NCBI GenBank assembly: GCA_021159825.1 | Contig: JAGHDR010000324.1 | Span: 1 to 5,590, forward strand | DNA from: Deltaproteobacteria bacterium | Lineage (GTDB): Bacteria; Desulfobacterota; DSM-4660; Desulfatiglandales; Desulfatiglandaceae | Reading direction: 5' to 3' | DNA length: 5,590 nt | Shown here: positions 1 through 5,482 of the stretch, piece by piece | Position numbering within the stretch: the stretch's first letter is position 1 | Layout of the letters: every line of letters begins with the position of its first letter | The notes under the pieces: model-generated | The model's database searches: none | What the model saw: the letters and a program-made list of their open reading frames with translations, nothing else | What the model was told of the DNA's origin: nothing | Made by a program: the position numbers and the translations under genes

Positions 1-465
1 ATCCCGGATCTCAAGTACGCCGTATTGCTTTTTGTCTTCGGGTAGGAAGCCCAGTACCACCAGATCATGGGTTTCGAGTGCTCCTAGAAGCGAGGCATAG
101 GTTTCGGGTGCCACAAAGGGCACGTCTCCCATGGTGATAACCAGATGTTCATAGTCCCGGGTTTTCAAAAAAGGTATGGCCGCCAGCAGAGCGCCCCCGG
201 TACCGTTCAAAACGGGCTGCTCGCAGTAGGTAATGTCAAGATGTTGTGTTGCCTTACGGATATCTTCTTTTTTGTGATTGACAACCACTGTTTTTGGACC
301 GGGCGGCAAGTTTTCAATAATATGAAAAAGGATTGGCTGTTTCCCCGAAAAGGGTGAACCCTCTGGGATCAGCGGTAGAAGGGTTTTATTGCCCCCAAAG
401 CCTGTCATGCGACTGCCCCGGCCAGCGGCCAGGACGATGGAGGCGGTTCTGTTTTTTCTATCCAT
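1..465 (-). CDS. NTP transferase (GlmU/MobA-like nucleotidyltransferase), partial, runs off the left edge
   Basis: This is the N-terminal 155 residues of a nucleotidyltransferase-fold protein read on the minus strand from ATG at 463-465; the rest lies beyond base 1. Visible motifs are the nucleotide-binding loop LAAGRGSRM (residues 12-20) followed by a lysine at 27, an NGTGGA motif (87-92) corresponding to the QLGTGHA region of GlmU, the metal-binding GDVP (113-116), and QYGV (147-150) matching the GYGR position of GlmU. Proteins of this family join a sugar phosphate or cofactor to a nucleoside triphosphate, releasing pyrophosphate, in the cytoplasm. The order of motifs is closest to the uridylyltransferase domain of GlmU, but the loop around residues 33-43 is longer, and without the C-terminal half I cannot tell a bifunctional GlmU from a stand-alone transferase. 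The start is favoured because the LAAG loop normally begins about ten residues in. There is no Shine-Dalgarno sequence in front of it. Confidence 0.85.
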   Translation of the reverse strand, partial: MDRKNRTASIVLAAGRGSRMTGFGGNKTLLPLIPEGSPFSGKQPILFHIIENLPPGPKTVVVNHKKEDIRKATQHLDITYCEQPVLNGTGGALLAAIPFLKTRDYEHLVITMGDVPFVAPETYASLLGALETHDLVVLGFLPEDKKQYGVLEIRD

Positions 466-475
466 TATGATGGGG

Positions 476-504
476 AAGATAGGGAAATGGGGTGATTGAG
501 TCAA
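476..504 (-). promoter_or_regulatory. Candidate sigma70 promoter for the nucleotidyltransferase gene
   Basis: On the minus strand TTGACT (499-504) and TATCTT (476-481) are separated by exactly 17 bases. The -10 box ends only ten bases before the ATG at 465, so transcription would begin about three to five bases before the start codon. That fits the absence of a ribosome binding site and suggests a leaderless or near-leaderless mRNA. This is inferred from consensus matching only. Confidence 0.35.
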
Positions 505-545
505 GTGGAAAGAAGATTAAATGATGTCTTACGGATACAATGGAT

Positions 546-577
546 CGCTTTTTTGTTGACCTGAAGGAACAAAAGCG
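546..577. repeat. Imperfect inverted repeat in the gap between the nucleotidyltransferase and the rtcB remnant
   Basis: CGCTTTTTTGTT (546-557) can pair with AACAAAAGCG (568-577), with two extra T on the left arm. The loop can close further through CCT and AGG (560-562 with 565-567). It lies downstream of the minus-strand rtcB remnant, where a transcription terminator would be expected, but no run of T follows it on either strand. It is therefore at best a weak or non-intrinsic terminator. The rest of the 466-610 gap shows no gene. Confidence 0.3.
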
Positions 578-610
578 CAAAAATGCACGGATGTATTGCA
601 AAGGTCTCGT

Positions 611-964
611 TTAACCTTTTATGACACCCGGCGGTTTCAGCCTGGCAACCTTGCGTGCCAAACCGGCATTATGTACCACACTAACGACCTGGGAGATGTC
701 CTTGTAGGCTTCGGGCGTTTTCTCTTTAAGGGTTCGTTTGCCTCTGGATTGAACAAAAACGCCATTATCTTCTAATTCACGATGGATCGCCCGGCCCTTG
801 GCTTTTTTAAACGCCTGTGTCCGGCTCAGCGCTCTGCCGACGCCGTGAGAGCAGGAGCCAAAACTTTGTTTCATTGCGCCCTCGGCGCTTGCCGGTACAT
901 ATAAACAGGTTCCCATCTTTGTTTTGTTTTGGATAGATGAAGTGTCCCTGTTGATCCCAGTCAA
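611..964 (-). pseudogene. rtcB: RtcB RNA ligase, C-terminal remnant
   Basis: The 117-codon frame, opening at TTG 962-964, matches only the last quarter of RtcB, the GTP-dependent ligase that joins 2',3'-cyclic phosphate or 3'-phosphate RNA ends to 5'-OH ends in tRNA splicing and RNA repair. Recognisable parts are MGTCLYV (residues 17-23), the SCSHGVGRALSR block whose His40 corresponds to the guanylylated histidine (His337 in E. coli, His404 in Pyrococcus horikoshii), TPEAYKDI (about 65-72) and the classic C-terminal GVIKG end. The histidine is 78th from the end, as expected for the archaeal-type long form. Residues 1-16 do not resemble RtcB, and an in-frame TAA lies just upstream of the TTG. 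The N-terminal region of a few hundred residues, with the Mn-binding Cys and His ligands, is absent from the window, so the product cannot be a working ligase. I read it as a truncated pseudogene; a small expressed protein is possible but unsupported. Confidence 0.85.
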
Positions 965-985
965 AAGAGTTTATATTGCGGAAAA

Positions 986-1014
986 ACAGTAGGTGATTAA
1001 ATGTGCTTTGTCAA
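986..1014 (-). promoter_or_regulatory. Candidate promoter reading into the rtcB remnant
   Basis: On the minus strand a perfect -35 box TTGACA (1009-1014) and a weak -10 box TACTGT (986-991), keeping the most conserved TA...T positions, are 17 bases apart. Transcription would start near 979, about 15 bases before the TTG at 964. If it is real it may be the original rtcB promoter, left in place by an internal deletion. This is a consensus match only. Confidence 0.35.
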
Positions 1015-1064
1015 TTTTTTGTTCCCTGGTGGAACCGGGTAGTAATTTTTGATATGGAGGAAGA

Positions 1065-1349
1065 ATGATGCATTGCGCTTTTTGCGGGGCGAAGATCGTG
1101 TTGGAAGACAAGGTTATGCGAAACGACACGTGCCCCCAGTGTACAAGGGATCTAAGGTGCTGTAAACAGTGCCAGTTCTTCGATCATCATGCGTATAACG
1201 AATGCAAGGAAGTGATGGCGGAGCGGATTACGGATAAAGAGCGGGCCAATTTCTGCGGATATTACAGGCCGAGAGGGACCCCCGCGAAAAAAGGGCGCAA
1301 AGGCGGTGACGCAAGGGAAGCCCTGGAGGCCCTTTTCAAGAAGAAGTAG
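1065..1349 (+). CDS. Small cysteine-rich zinc-ribbon-like protein of unknown function
   Basis: A 94-residue protein with nine cysteines. CxxC pairs at C4/C7 and C23/C26 form a typical zinc-ribbon four-cysteine site. A second cluster, C32, C33, C36, C47 and C64, lies in a segment that includes QCQFFDHHAYNEC and the conserved-looking ERANFCGYY (residues 59-67). The last 25 residues are rich in lysine, arginine and glycine. I recall similar short proteins in deltaproteobacterial genomes but know no assigned function; binding of one or two zinc ions, and perhaps nucleic acid through the basic tail, is inference. GGAGG at 1056-1060 precedes two consecutive ATG codons (1065 and 1068), and the second has the more usual spacing of seven bases, so the true N-terminus may be one residue shorter. 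It ends nine bases from the end of the convergent PBP4 gene, with no terminator visible between them. Confidence 0.8.
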   Translation: MMHCAFCGAKIVLEDKVMRNDTCPQCTRDLRCCKQCQFFDHHAYNECKEVMAERITDKERANFCGYYRPRGTPAKKGRKGGDAREALEALFKKK

Positions 1350-1358
1350 GGTCTCAAG

Positions 1359-2651
1359 TCAAAAGCTGGGAACGTCACGCCTGGGATGGATCTTGATCAT
1401 CCCCGTCTGGCCGGCAGCAGCCTTGTTGACTGCCTTTTTGAGACAGCGGACCATGGATTTCATGTTTGCCCCTTTCCGGTTAAAAAAGACGGCAAAGCAG
1501 CATGGGCCCAGAAGTTGGCTTTCGATATATCCGGCCTGCGTTCTGATGCCGCGAAGAGATCCCGTTTTGTAGAGCACCTGGTCCTGACTTTTGAGAAGAT
1601 CTTTATACGGTCTGAATTTTTTCAGAATTGCCAGCATGTCATAGGCGGAAAGATGGTTTTTTCTCGACAAACCGGAGCCCTCAACGATTTTGATATGCTT
1701 CAGACCCAGTTCCTTTCTGATGTAGGCCCAGGTGGCACGGACGCCCTTGGCCAGGGTGCCCGGCGGGCCGTAAACCGAAGCCCCAAGTGCCACAAAAATC
1801 TGATTGGCCATAAAGTTGCTTGAAGAGTGCAGCATTTTTTCCACGACGGTTTCCATTGGGAAGGTGGATTTGTAGGTGAAAATGAGGGTGTCTTCAGGAG
1901 AAACCGATCCAAAATGGATTTCTCCCTGCATTTTGACCCCGTTTTTTTTGAGCATGTACCGCAGCAATCCCCCCACATAAAGGGCGGCCTCTTTTGAATC
2001 GTGGGTAAAGGTTCGCCTGCCGCTTTTAAGGCCCAGGGTTCGAATTTGGTTGACCATGAAAGGGATCATGGGTGTCTGGTACTCGGTGGAATAAATTCTT
2101 CCGTTTTTTTTCCGTTTAAAGGCCACTGTATTAAAATTTGCGCATAAAGCCCCGATGGGTGCGTCATAGGGATTTGTTGTGTTATTGCATCCGGGTACCA
2201 TGATTCGGGAGGCAAAGTAGGTGTTGTCCAGGATGATGTTTCGAACAGACTCGGTTTTTCTTGCCAGTATAATCGCTATATGGTGCAGAACCTCAGAGAT
2301 GAGGAGTGGATCGCCATGCCCTTTGATCTTCAAATTGCCGGCCGAATCCATGTAGAATCCGGTTCTGAATCGGTGAAGAGGGCCGAAATGGTTGAGCACC
2401 GCCAGAGCCGTCAACACCTTGAGGGTCGATGCCGGAACACGCTGTTTCGTGGCGTTTTTTTCAAAGAGCACTTTTCCTTCGGGTGTGGCTACCAGGAAAG
2501 AATCGGTGGATTTGATCTGGTTTCTGCATGGGGTGCGTTTTTTTGCTTCTGGGGCCGGGGGATAAAAGAGAAACAGAACCTGAAATAAAAAGACCGCACA
2601 TAAAAGGATGCGTATTTTGCTGATGGGTTTTATCTTATCTTTCCGGGTCAA
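1359..2651 (-). CDS. dacB: D-alanyl-D-alanine carboxypeptidase/endopeptidase, PBP4 (peptidase S13) family
   Basis: A complete 430-residue penicillin-binding protein of the DacB class, which removes the terminal D-alanine from muropeptides or cuts DD-crosslinks in the periplasm. All three active-site motifs are present: SxxK as STLK (S75-K78, nucleophile Ser75), SxN as SSN (S277-N279) and KTG (K362-G364) in YKTGSLRG. The family signature EGSGLSR (324-330) lies between the last two. An N-terminal basic stretch followed by a hydrophobic segment (about 14-30) is a signal peptide or membrane anchor. The start is TTG at 2649-2651 with a weak AAGG in front; there is no ATG before residue 101, and an in-frame TGA lies just upstream, so a TTG start is needed to include the signal sequence. 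The protein is shorter than E. coli DacB (about 477 residues), suggesting a reduced insert domain. It lies 59 bases downstream of a small same-strand gene and may be cotranscribed with it. Confidence 0.92.
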   Translation of the reverse strand: MTRKDKIKPISKIRILLCAVFLFQVLFLFYPPAPEAKKRTPCRNQIKSTDSFLVATPEGKVLFEKNATKQRVPASTLKVLTALAVLNHFGPLHRFRTGFYMDSAGNLKIKGHGDPLLISEVLHHIAIILARKTESVRNIILDNTYFASRIMVPGCNNTTNPYDAPIGALCANFNTVAFKRKKNGRIYSTEYQTPMIPFMVNQIRTLGLKSGRRTFTHDSKEAALYVGGLLRYMLKKNGVKMQGEIHFGSVSPEDTLIFTYKSTFPMETVVEKMLHSSSNFMANQIFVALGASVYGPPGTLAKGVRATWAYIRKELGLKHIKIVEGSGLSRKNHLSAYDMLAILKKFRPYKDLLKSQDQVLYKTGSLRGIRTQAGYIESQLLGPCCFAVFFNRKGANMKSMVRCLKKAVNKAAAGQTGMIKIHPRRDVPSF

Positions 2652-2710
2652 ATCTTTAGCCTTTGCGTTGAGGTATCAGATCATCATGTATTAAATACGG
2701 CAGTTTGTCT

Positions 2711-2962
2711 TCAGGTATTTGATAGGGTTTTTTCAAGCTGAGTTTTAAGAAATTCGATTTTATCCACAACGGATTTACGTTTTTCAATAAAGAGGTAATA
2801 TTCCCCATTAAGGGCGCACAGGCCGCCATTGAGTCGTAACCCAGCGGCTTCAAGCCGGTCATAATGAACGTGTATCCCCCTGGCTGCGGCGGCACTTTCC
2901 AGTGCCGTCAGTTCTTGCAATAAAGCAGGGGAGGGGGTTTTCCTCTTTTTCTTTCTTTTCAT
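2711..2962 (-). CDS. Conserved small basic protein of unknown function
   Basis: An 83-residue protein if started at ATG 2960-2962. It begins with a strongly basic run (MKRKKKRK), followed by a helical region and a core with a GGLCALNGEYYLFIEKR pattern (about residues 46-62) and a likely C-terminal helix. I recall similar sequences among short uncharacterised deltaproteobacterial proteins, where a glycine-rich GGxC motif precedes a short beta strand and a helix; no function is known to me. The start is uncertain: the frame is open to TTG 3028 with further ATG codons at 3004, 2995 and 2983, none with a good ribosome binding site. The frame here is preferred over another minus-strand frame at 2656-2895 because it carries the recognisable core. 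It is upstream of and codirectional with the PBP4 gene and divergent from the AAA+/VWA operon. Confidence 0.65.
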   Translation of the reverse strand: MKRKKKRKTPSPALLQELTALESAAAARGIHVHYDRLEAAGLRLNGGLCALNGEYYLFIEKRKSVVDKIEFLKTQLEKTLSNT

Positions 2963-2984
2963 GGCCGATTTCCCAACTGTCATC

Positions 2985-3014
2985 TTGACCTGCATTCCGA
3001 TCATAAAGTATAGC
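2985..3014 (+). promoter_or_regulatory. Candidate sigma70 promoter for the AAA+/VWA operon
   Basis: TTGACC (2985-2990) and TATAGC (3009-3014) are spaced by 18 bases on the plus strand, predicting a transcript start near 3021 and a leader of about 60 bases before the TTG start at 3084. On the opposite strand the same bases offer TATACT (3007-3012) as a possible -10 box for the divergent small gene, without a matching -35. Consensus evidence only. Confidence 0.35.
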
Positions 3015-3071
3015 TGTTCCCAAATCAAGGATGTGTTTGTTAAATGGGGGCGTTATGCAAAGCTCTCGTGG

Positions 3072-3078
3072 AAGGAGG
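3072..3078 (+). promoter_or_regulatory. Strong Shine-Dalgarno site that sets the start of the MoxR ATPase
   Basis: AAGGAGG lies five bases before an in-frame TTG at 3084-3086. The reading frame is open back to an ATG at 2961, but that ATG has no ribosome binding site, the extra 41 residues do not resemble the family, and the longer form would run across the 5' end of the divergent gene. The TTG start is therefore preferred. Confidence 0.75.
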
Positions 3079-3083
3079 CAGTC

Positions 3084-4001
3084 TTGTCATCCCATTTTGA
3101 ATCAATAGAGCAGGTGGTTTCTGAATTGGCCCAGGGACGTTATGTGGCGGATCGGTCCCTGGCCACCGTGCTTTTCCTGGCCCATAAACTGGAAAAACCC
3201 ATTTTTCTTGAAGGGGAACCGGGTGTGGGCAAAACGGAAGTGGCCATTGTCATGGCGCAACTTTTTCAGACCGATTTGATTCGCCTTCAGTGCTATGAAG
3301 GCCTGGATTCCTCAACGGCCCTGTATGAGTGGAATTACCCGAAGCAGCTTTTGCATATCAGGCTTGAAGAACGGGGAGAAAAGAAAAAAGACGAGATTGA
3401 GGAAATGATCTACCGACCCGAATTCCTTGTGGAACGTCCTTTGCTTGAGGCCATTCGAAAATCCGATGATAAAGCCCCCGTTCTCCTCATTGATGAAATC
3501 GATCGGTCCGACGAAGAGTTTGAGGCGTTTCTTTTGGAGGTGTTGTCCGATTTTCAAATCACCATCCCCGAAATCGGCACACTGAAAGCCAAAAAGAAAC
3601 CCATGGTGGTAGTGACCTCAAACCGCACCCGGGATGTTCACGATGCCCTGAAGCGGCGCTGCCTGTATCACTGGATTGATTACCCCTCCTTCGAAAAGGA
3701 GCATGAGATCATCATGGCGCGTTTGCCGGGTATTGAATCACGGTTTGTCCGGCAGATAACCCATTTTATGCAGAAGATCCGATCCTTTGATTTCCTGAAA
3801 AAACCCGGCGTTTCCGAGACGCTTGACTGGGCCAGGGCTCTCATGGTCATGGAAAAAAGATATCTGGATGAAGATGTGGTCCGGGAGACCCTGGGATGCT
3901 TTCTCAAGTACCGGGAGGACATCGGGCGTTTCAATCAGGAGATCTGGGCTGATGCGGATACCCGGGGAGAATATCTGGAAAACCGGCCGGGGGAAGGATG
4001 A
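3084..4001 (+). CDS. MoxR-family AAA+ ATPase, CoxD-like
   Basis: A 305-residue AAA+ ATPase of the MoxR group, closest in layout to CoxD of carbon monoxide dehydrogenase clusters. Motifs in order: Walker A GEPGVGKT (44-51), Walker B LLIDEID (134-140), sensor 1 TSN (178-180), an arginine-finger candidate at R191-R192, and a sensor 2 region GVSETLDWARAL (242-253). MoxR proteins form cytoplasmic hexameric rings that act with a VWA partner to remodel or help metallate a client enzyme; CoxD is implicated in maturing the copper-sulfur-molybdenum site of CO dehydrogenase. The start is taken as TTG 3084 because of a strong ribosome binding site. The stop overlaps an ATGA, and the VWA partner starts 28 bases later, so the two are surely one operon. 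No CO dehydrogenase or other molybdenum hydroxylase gene is visible in the window, so the client is unknown and the name coxD would be premature. Confidence 0.9.
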   Translation: MSSHFESIEQVVSELAQGRYVADRSLATVLFLAHKLEKPIFLEGEPGVGKTEVAIVMAQLFQTDLIRLQCYEGLDSSTALYEWNYPKQLLHIRLEERGEKKKDEIEEMIYRPEFLVERPLLEAIRKSDDKAPVLLIDEIDRSDEEFEAFLLEVLSDFQITIPEIGTLKAKKKPMVVVTSNRTRDVHDALKRRCLYHWIDYPSFEKEHEIIMARLPGIESRFVRQITHFMQKIRSFDFLKKPGVSETLDWARALMVMEKRYLDEDVVRETLGCFLKYREDIGRFNQEIWADADTRGEYLENRPGEG

Positions 4002-4033
4002 AATTTCAAACCATTTCAGCGGTGCATCCATGA
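3998..4033 (+). other. Eleven-codon mini-ORF bridging the ATPase and VWA genes (possible translational relay)
   Basis: An ATG at 3998 overlaps the stop of the ATPase gene as ATGA. It opens an 11-codon frame (MKFQTISAVHP) whose TGA at 4031-4033 overlaps the ATG of the VWA gene at 4030, again as ATGA. The VWA gene has no ribosome binding site of its own, so ribosomes finishing the ATPase could re-initiate at the mini-ORF and then at the VWA start. A GGAAGG lies directly against the first ATG, closer than usual for independent initiation. The arrangement is directly visible; its function is inference. Confidence 0.4.
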
Positions 4034-5193
4034 GGAATGGAAATGAAGGTCTGGTAAAGAGAATGATCGTATTTGCGGCTTTTCTCAAGGACCGTGGCTT
4101 CAGGGTCTTTCAAAGCAGTATCCATGATGCCTTGCGGGCGCTTGAAGTGGTCGGCTTTGAAAACAGGGCGGATTTTTTCTTCTGTCTCCGTTCCAATCTG
4201 GCCACGACCGATTTGGAGTGGGTTCAGTTTAAGACGCTTTTTGACGAATTCTGGATGTGGCGGGAGGAGATCTCAAAAGAGGAGGCAGAGGTGCAACCGC
4301 AGTCTGACCCGGATGCCCGAAACGAAGGGGAAGGGGAGGAATGCCTGCTGGAAGCAAAAAATGAAGCGTCTGCAGATGACAAGCCCCCCAATAACAGGGA
4401 GTGGCTTGAAGGTGTGGCCTACACCCCGGTTGTATCCGCGGTTGAAAAAAAAGACCTGGGCCGTTTTAATCATGCCGATGTTCAGGTGGCCAATCTGGCC
4501 CTCAAAAAGATGATGGCGCCCTTTGAATTGGATCAGTCAAGACGTTTAAGGAGATCACGAAAATCCGGAGGAATGGACTTTCAACGCATTATCAGAAAAA
4601 GCATGAAAACCGGGGGAATTCCCTTTGAACTGTTTTTCAAACGGAAAAAGATGCGGCTCAAGCGATTGGTGATCCTGGCCGATGTAAGCGGTTCCATGGA
4701 TCGATATGCGCAGTTTGTCATGCCCTTTCTCCTGGGCCTTCGGGGCATCGGGTCCAGGGCGGAAGTGTTTGTGTTTTCAACCTCATTGACTTCCATTACC
4801 TTCAGCGTTCGCCACATGAGTTTTGAAAAAGTCATTTCCCATATTGCCGGCGAAGTACCGGATTGGTCCGGGGGTACCCGCATCGGTTTTTCTCTCCACC
4901 AATTTAACGAAATCCATGGCCAACGGCTTCTCAGCCAAAGGACCGTTGTGGTGGTGTTGAGCGACGGATGGGATCTGGGGGCTAAAGCGATTCTGGGAAA
5001 AGAGATGGAACACTTAAGCCGCAAGTGTCATACGGTGATCTGGCTGAACCCCCTGGCGGGAGACCCGGATTATGAACCCCTCTGCCGGGGAATGAACACG
5101 GCACTGCCATATGTGGACCACTTCATGGCAGCGGACAGCCTTCAGAGCCTCAAAAGGGTCGGGCGCCTGCTTTCAAGGGTGATGGTGCGTTAG
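4030..5193 (+). CDS. VWA domain protein, CoxE-like partner of the MoxR ATPase
   Basis: A 387-residue cytoplasmic protein with no signal peptide or membrane segment. The N-terminal helical part (about 8-78) resembles the CoxE-type VWA-containing family, with a DALRALEVVGF pattern at 33-43. A glutamate-rich linker (about 79-120) follows, and then the C-terminal von Willebrand factor A domain. Its metal-ion-dependent adhesion site is intact: DVSGS (218-222), a threonine in SGGTR (T283) and SDGWD (311-315). In MoxR/VWA pairs this domain binds the ATPase ring and the client through a divalent metal. The start is ATG 4030, overlapping the stop of the preceding mini-ORF. The same frame extends upstream to an ATG at 3823, but that stretch lies wholly within the ATPase gene and is unlikely to be translated. 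The nearest named relative I recognise is CoxE, but since no cox structural genes are visible I leave the symbol blank. Confidence 0.9.
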   Translation: MRNGNEGLVKRMIVFAAFLKDRGFRVFQSSIHDALRALEVVGFENRADFFFCLRSNLATTDLEWVQFKTLFDEFWMWREEISKEEAEVQPQSDPDARNEGEGEECLLEAKNEASADDKPPNNREWLEGVAYTPVVSAVEKKDLGRFNHADVQVANLALKKMMAPFELDQSRRLRRSRKSGGMDFQRIIRKSMKTGGIPFELFFKRKKMRLKRLVILADVSGSMDRYAQFVMPFLLGLRGIGSRAEVFVFSTSLTSITFSVRHMSFEKVISHIAGEVPDWSGGTRIGFSLHQFNEIHGQRLLSQRTVVVVLSDGWDLGAKAILGKEMEHLSRKCHTVIWLNPLAGDPDYEPLCRGMNTALPYVDHFMAADSLQSLKRVGRLLSRVMVR

Positions 5194-5208
5194 TTCGAAA
5201 TTCCGCCA

Positions 5209-5431
5209 TTAAACGGCCACACGAGTCTCGGCAATGAATGCCTCGATAATAGGGGGATCGGATCGATTTCGTCAGAGCCGAAAGTTCGATATGGATTTTG
5301 ATGGCGGATTTCACATCCTCCAAGGCTGCTTCATAGGAGTCGCCCTGCCCGATAACCACCCCTTTCAAGCTCAGCGGATAGGCAACGTATGTATCGGGAT
5401 GCTTTTCGACAACTATTTTAAACTGTTTCAT
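5209..5431 (-). pseudogene. HicB-like antitoxin gene, broken by frameshifts
   Basis: From ATG 5429-5431, with a GGAGTG ribosome binding site at 5438-5443, the first 49 codons encode a clear HicB-family fold: MKQFKIVVEKHPD, YVAYPLSLKGVV, then GQGDSYEAALEDVKSAI and HIE. HicB proteins are antitoxins that pair with the HicA mRNA interferase, or orphan relatives. After codon 49 the open frame becomes unlike the family and runs into the 3' end of the VWA gene, to 5150. The two other frames, read in turn, give TFGSDEIDP and then IIEAFIAETRVAV with a stop at 5209-5211, just outside the VWA gene. Two single-base deletions, one at about 5284/5285 and one in the five-G run at 5252-5256, would explain this and would restore a 74-residue protein. 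A single extra base in the same G run is an alternative. No hicA is visible on either side. A sequencing error could mimic this, though two would be needed. Confidence 0.7.
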
Positions 5432-5455
5432 GTTTTACACTCCAATGCTCACGTT

Positions 5456-5482
5456 ATTCTAAAGGCTCTTATTGGGTTTCAA
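5456..5482 (-). promoter_or_regulatory. Candidate promoter for the hicB remnant
   Basis: On the minus strand TTGAAA (5477-5482) and TAGAAT (5456-5461) are 15 bases apart, slightly short, and would give a leader of roughly 20 bases before the ATG at 5431. The flanking stretch to base 5590 is AT-rich and contains a TTGATATCAA palindrome near 5563-5572, but no gene I can support. Confidence 0.25.

Noticed and set aside
145..357. Plus-strand 70-codon frame at the left end
   Set aside because: It is antisense to the nucleotidyltransferase gene, whose motifs are unambiguous on the minus strand.
949..983. Possible plus-strand promoter TTGATC / TATTGC for the zinc-ribbon gene
   Set aside because: The -10 match is poor, the leader would be about 80 bases, and it lies inside the rtcB remnant region; too weak to list.
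1015..1034. Short inverted repeat GTTCC / GGAAC upstream of the zinc-ribbon gene
   Set aside because: The stem is only five base pairs, with no T run after it on either strand and no match to a known regulatory element.
2656..2895. Minus-strand 79-codon frame overlapping the small basic protein gene
   Set aside because: It overlaps most of 2711-2962 in another frame and has no recognisable motif, whereas the 2711-2962 frame carries a family-like GGLCALNGEYYLF core.
3823..4029. N-terminal extension of the VWA protein by 69 residues
   Set aside because: It lies wholly within the ATPase coding region in another frame, is rich in Trp, Ser and Arg in an out-of-frame manner, and does not resemble CoxE N-termini. 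ATG 4030 gives the usual start.
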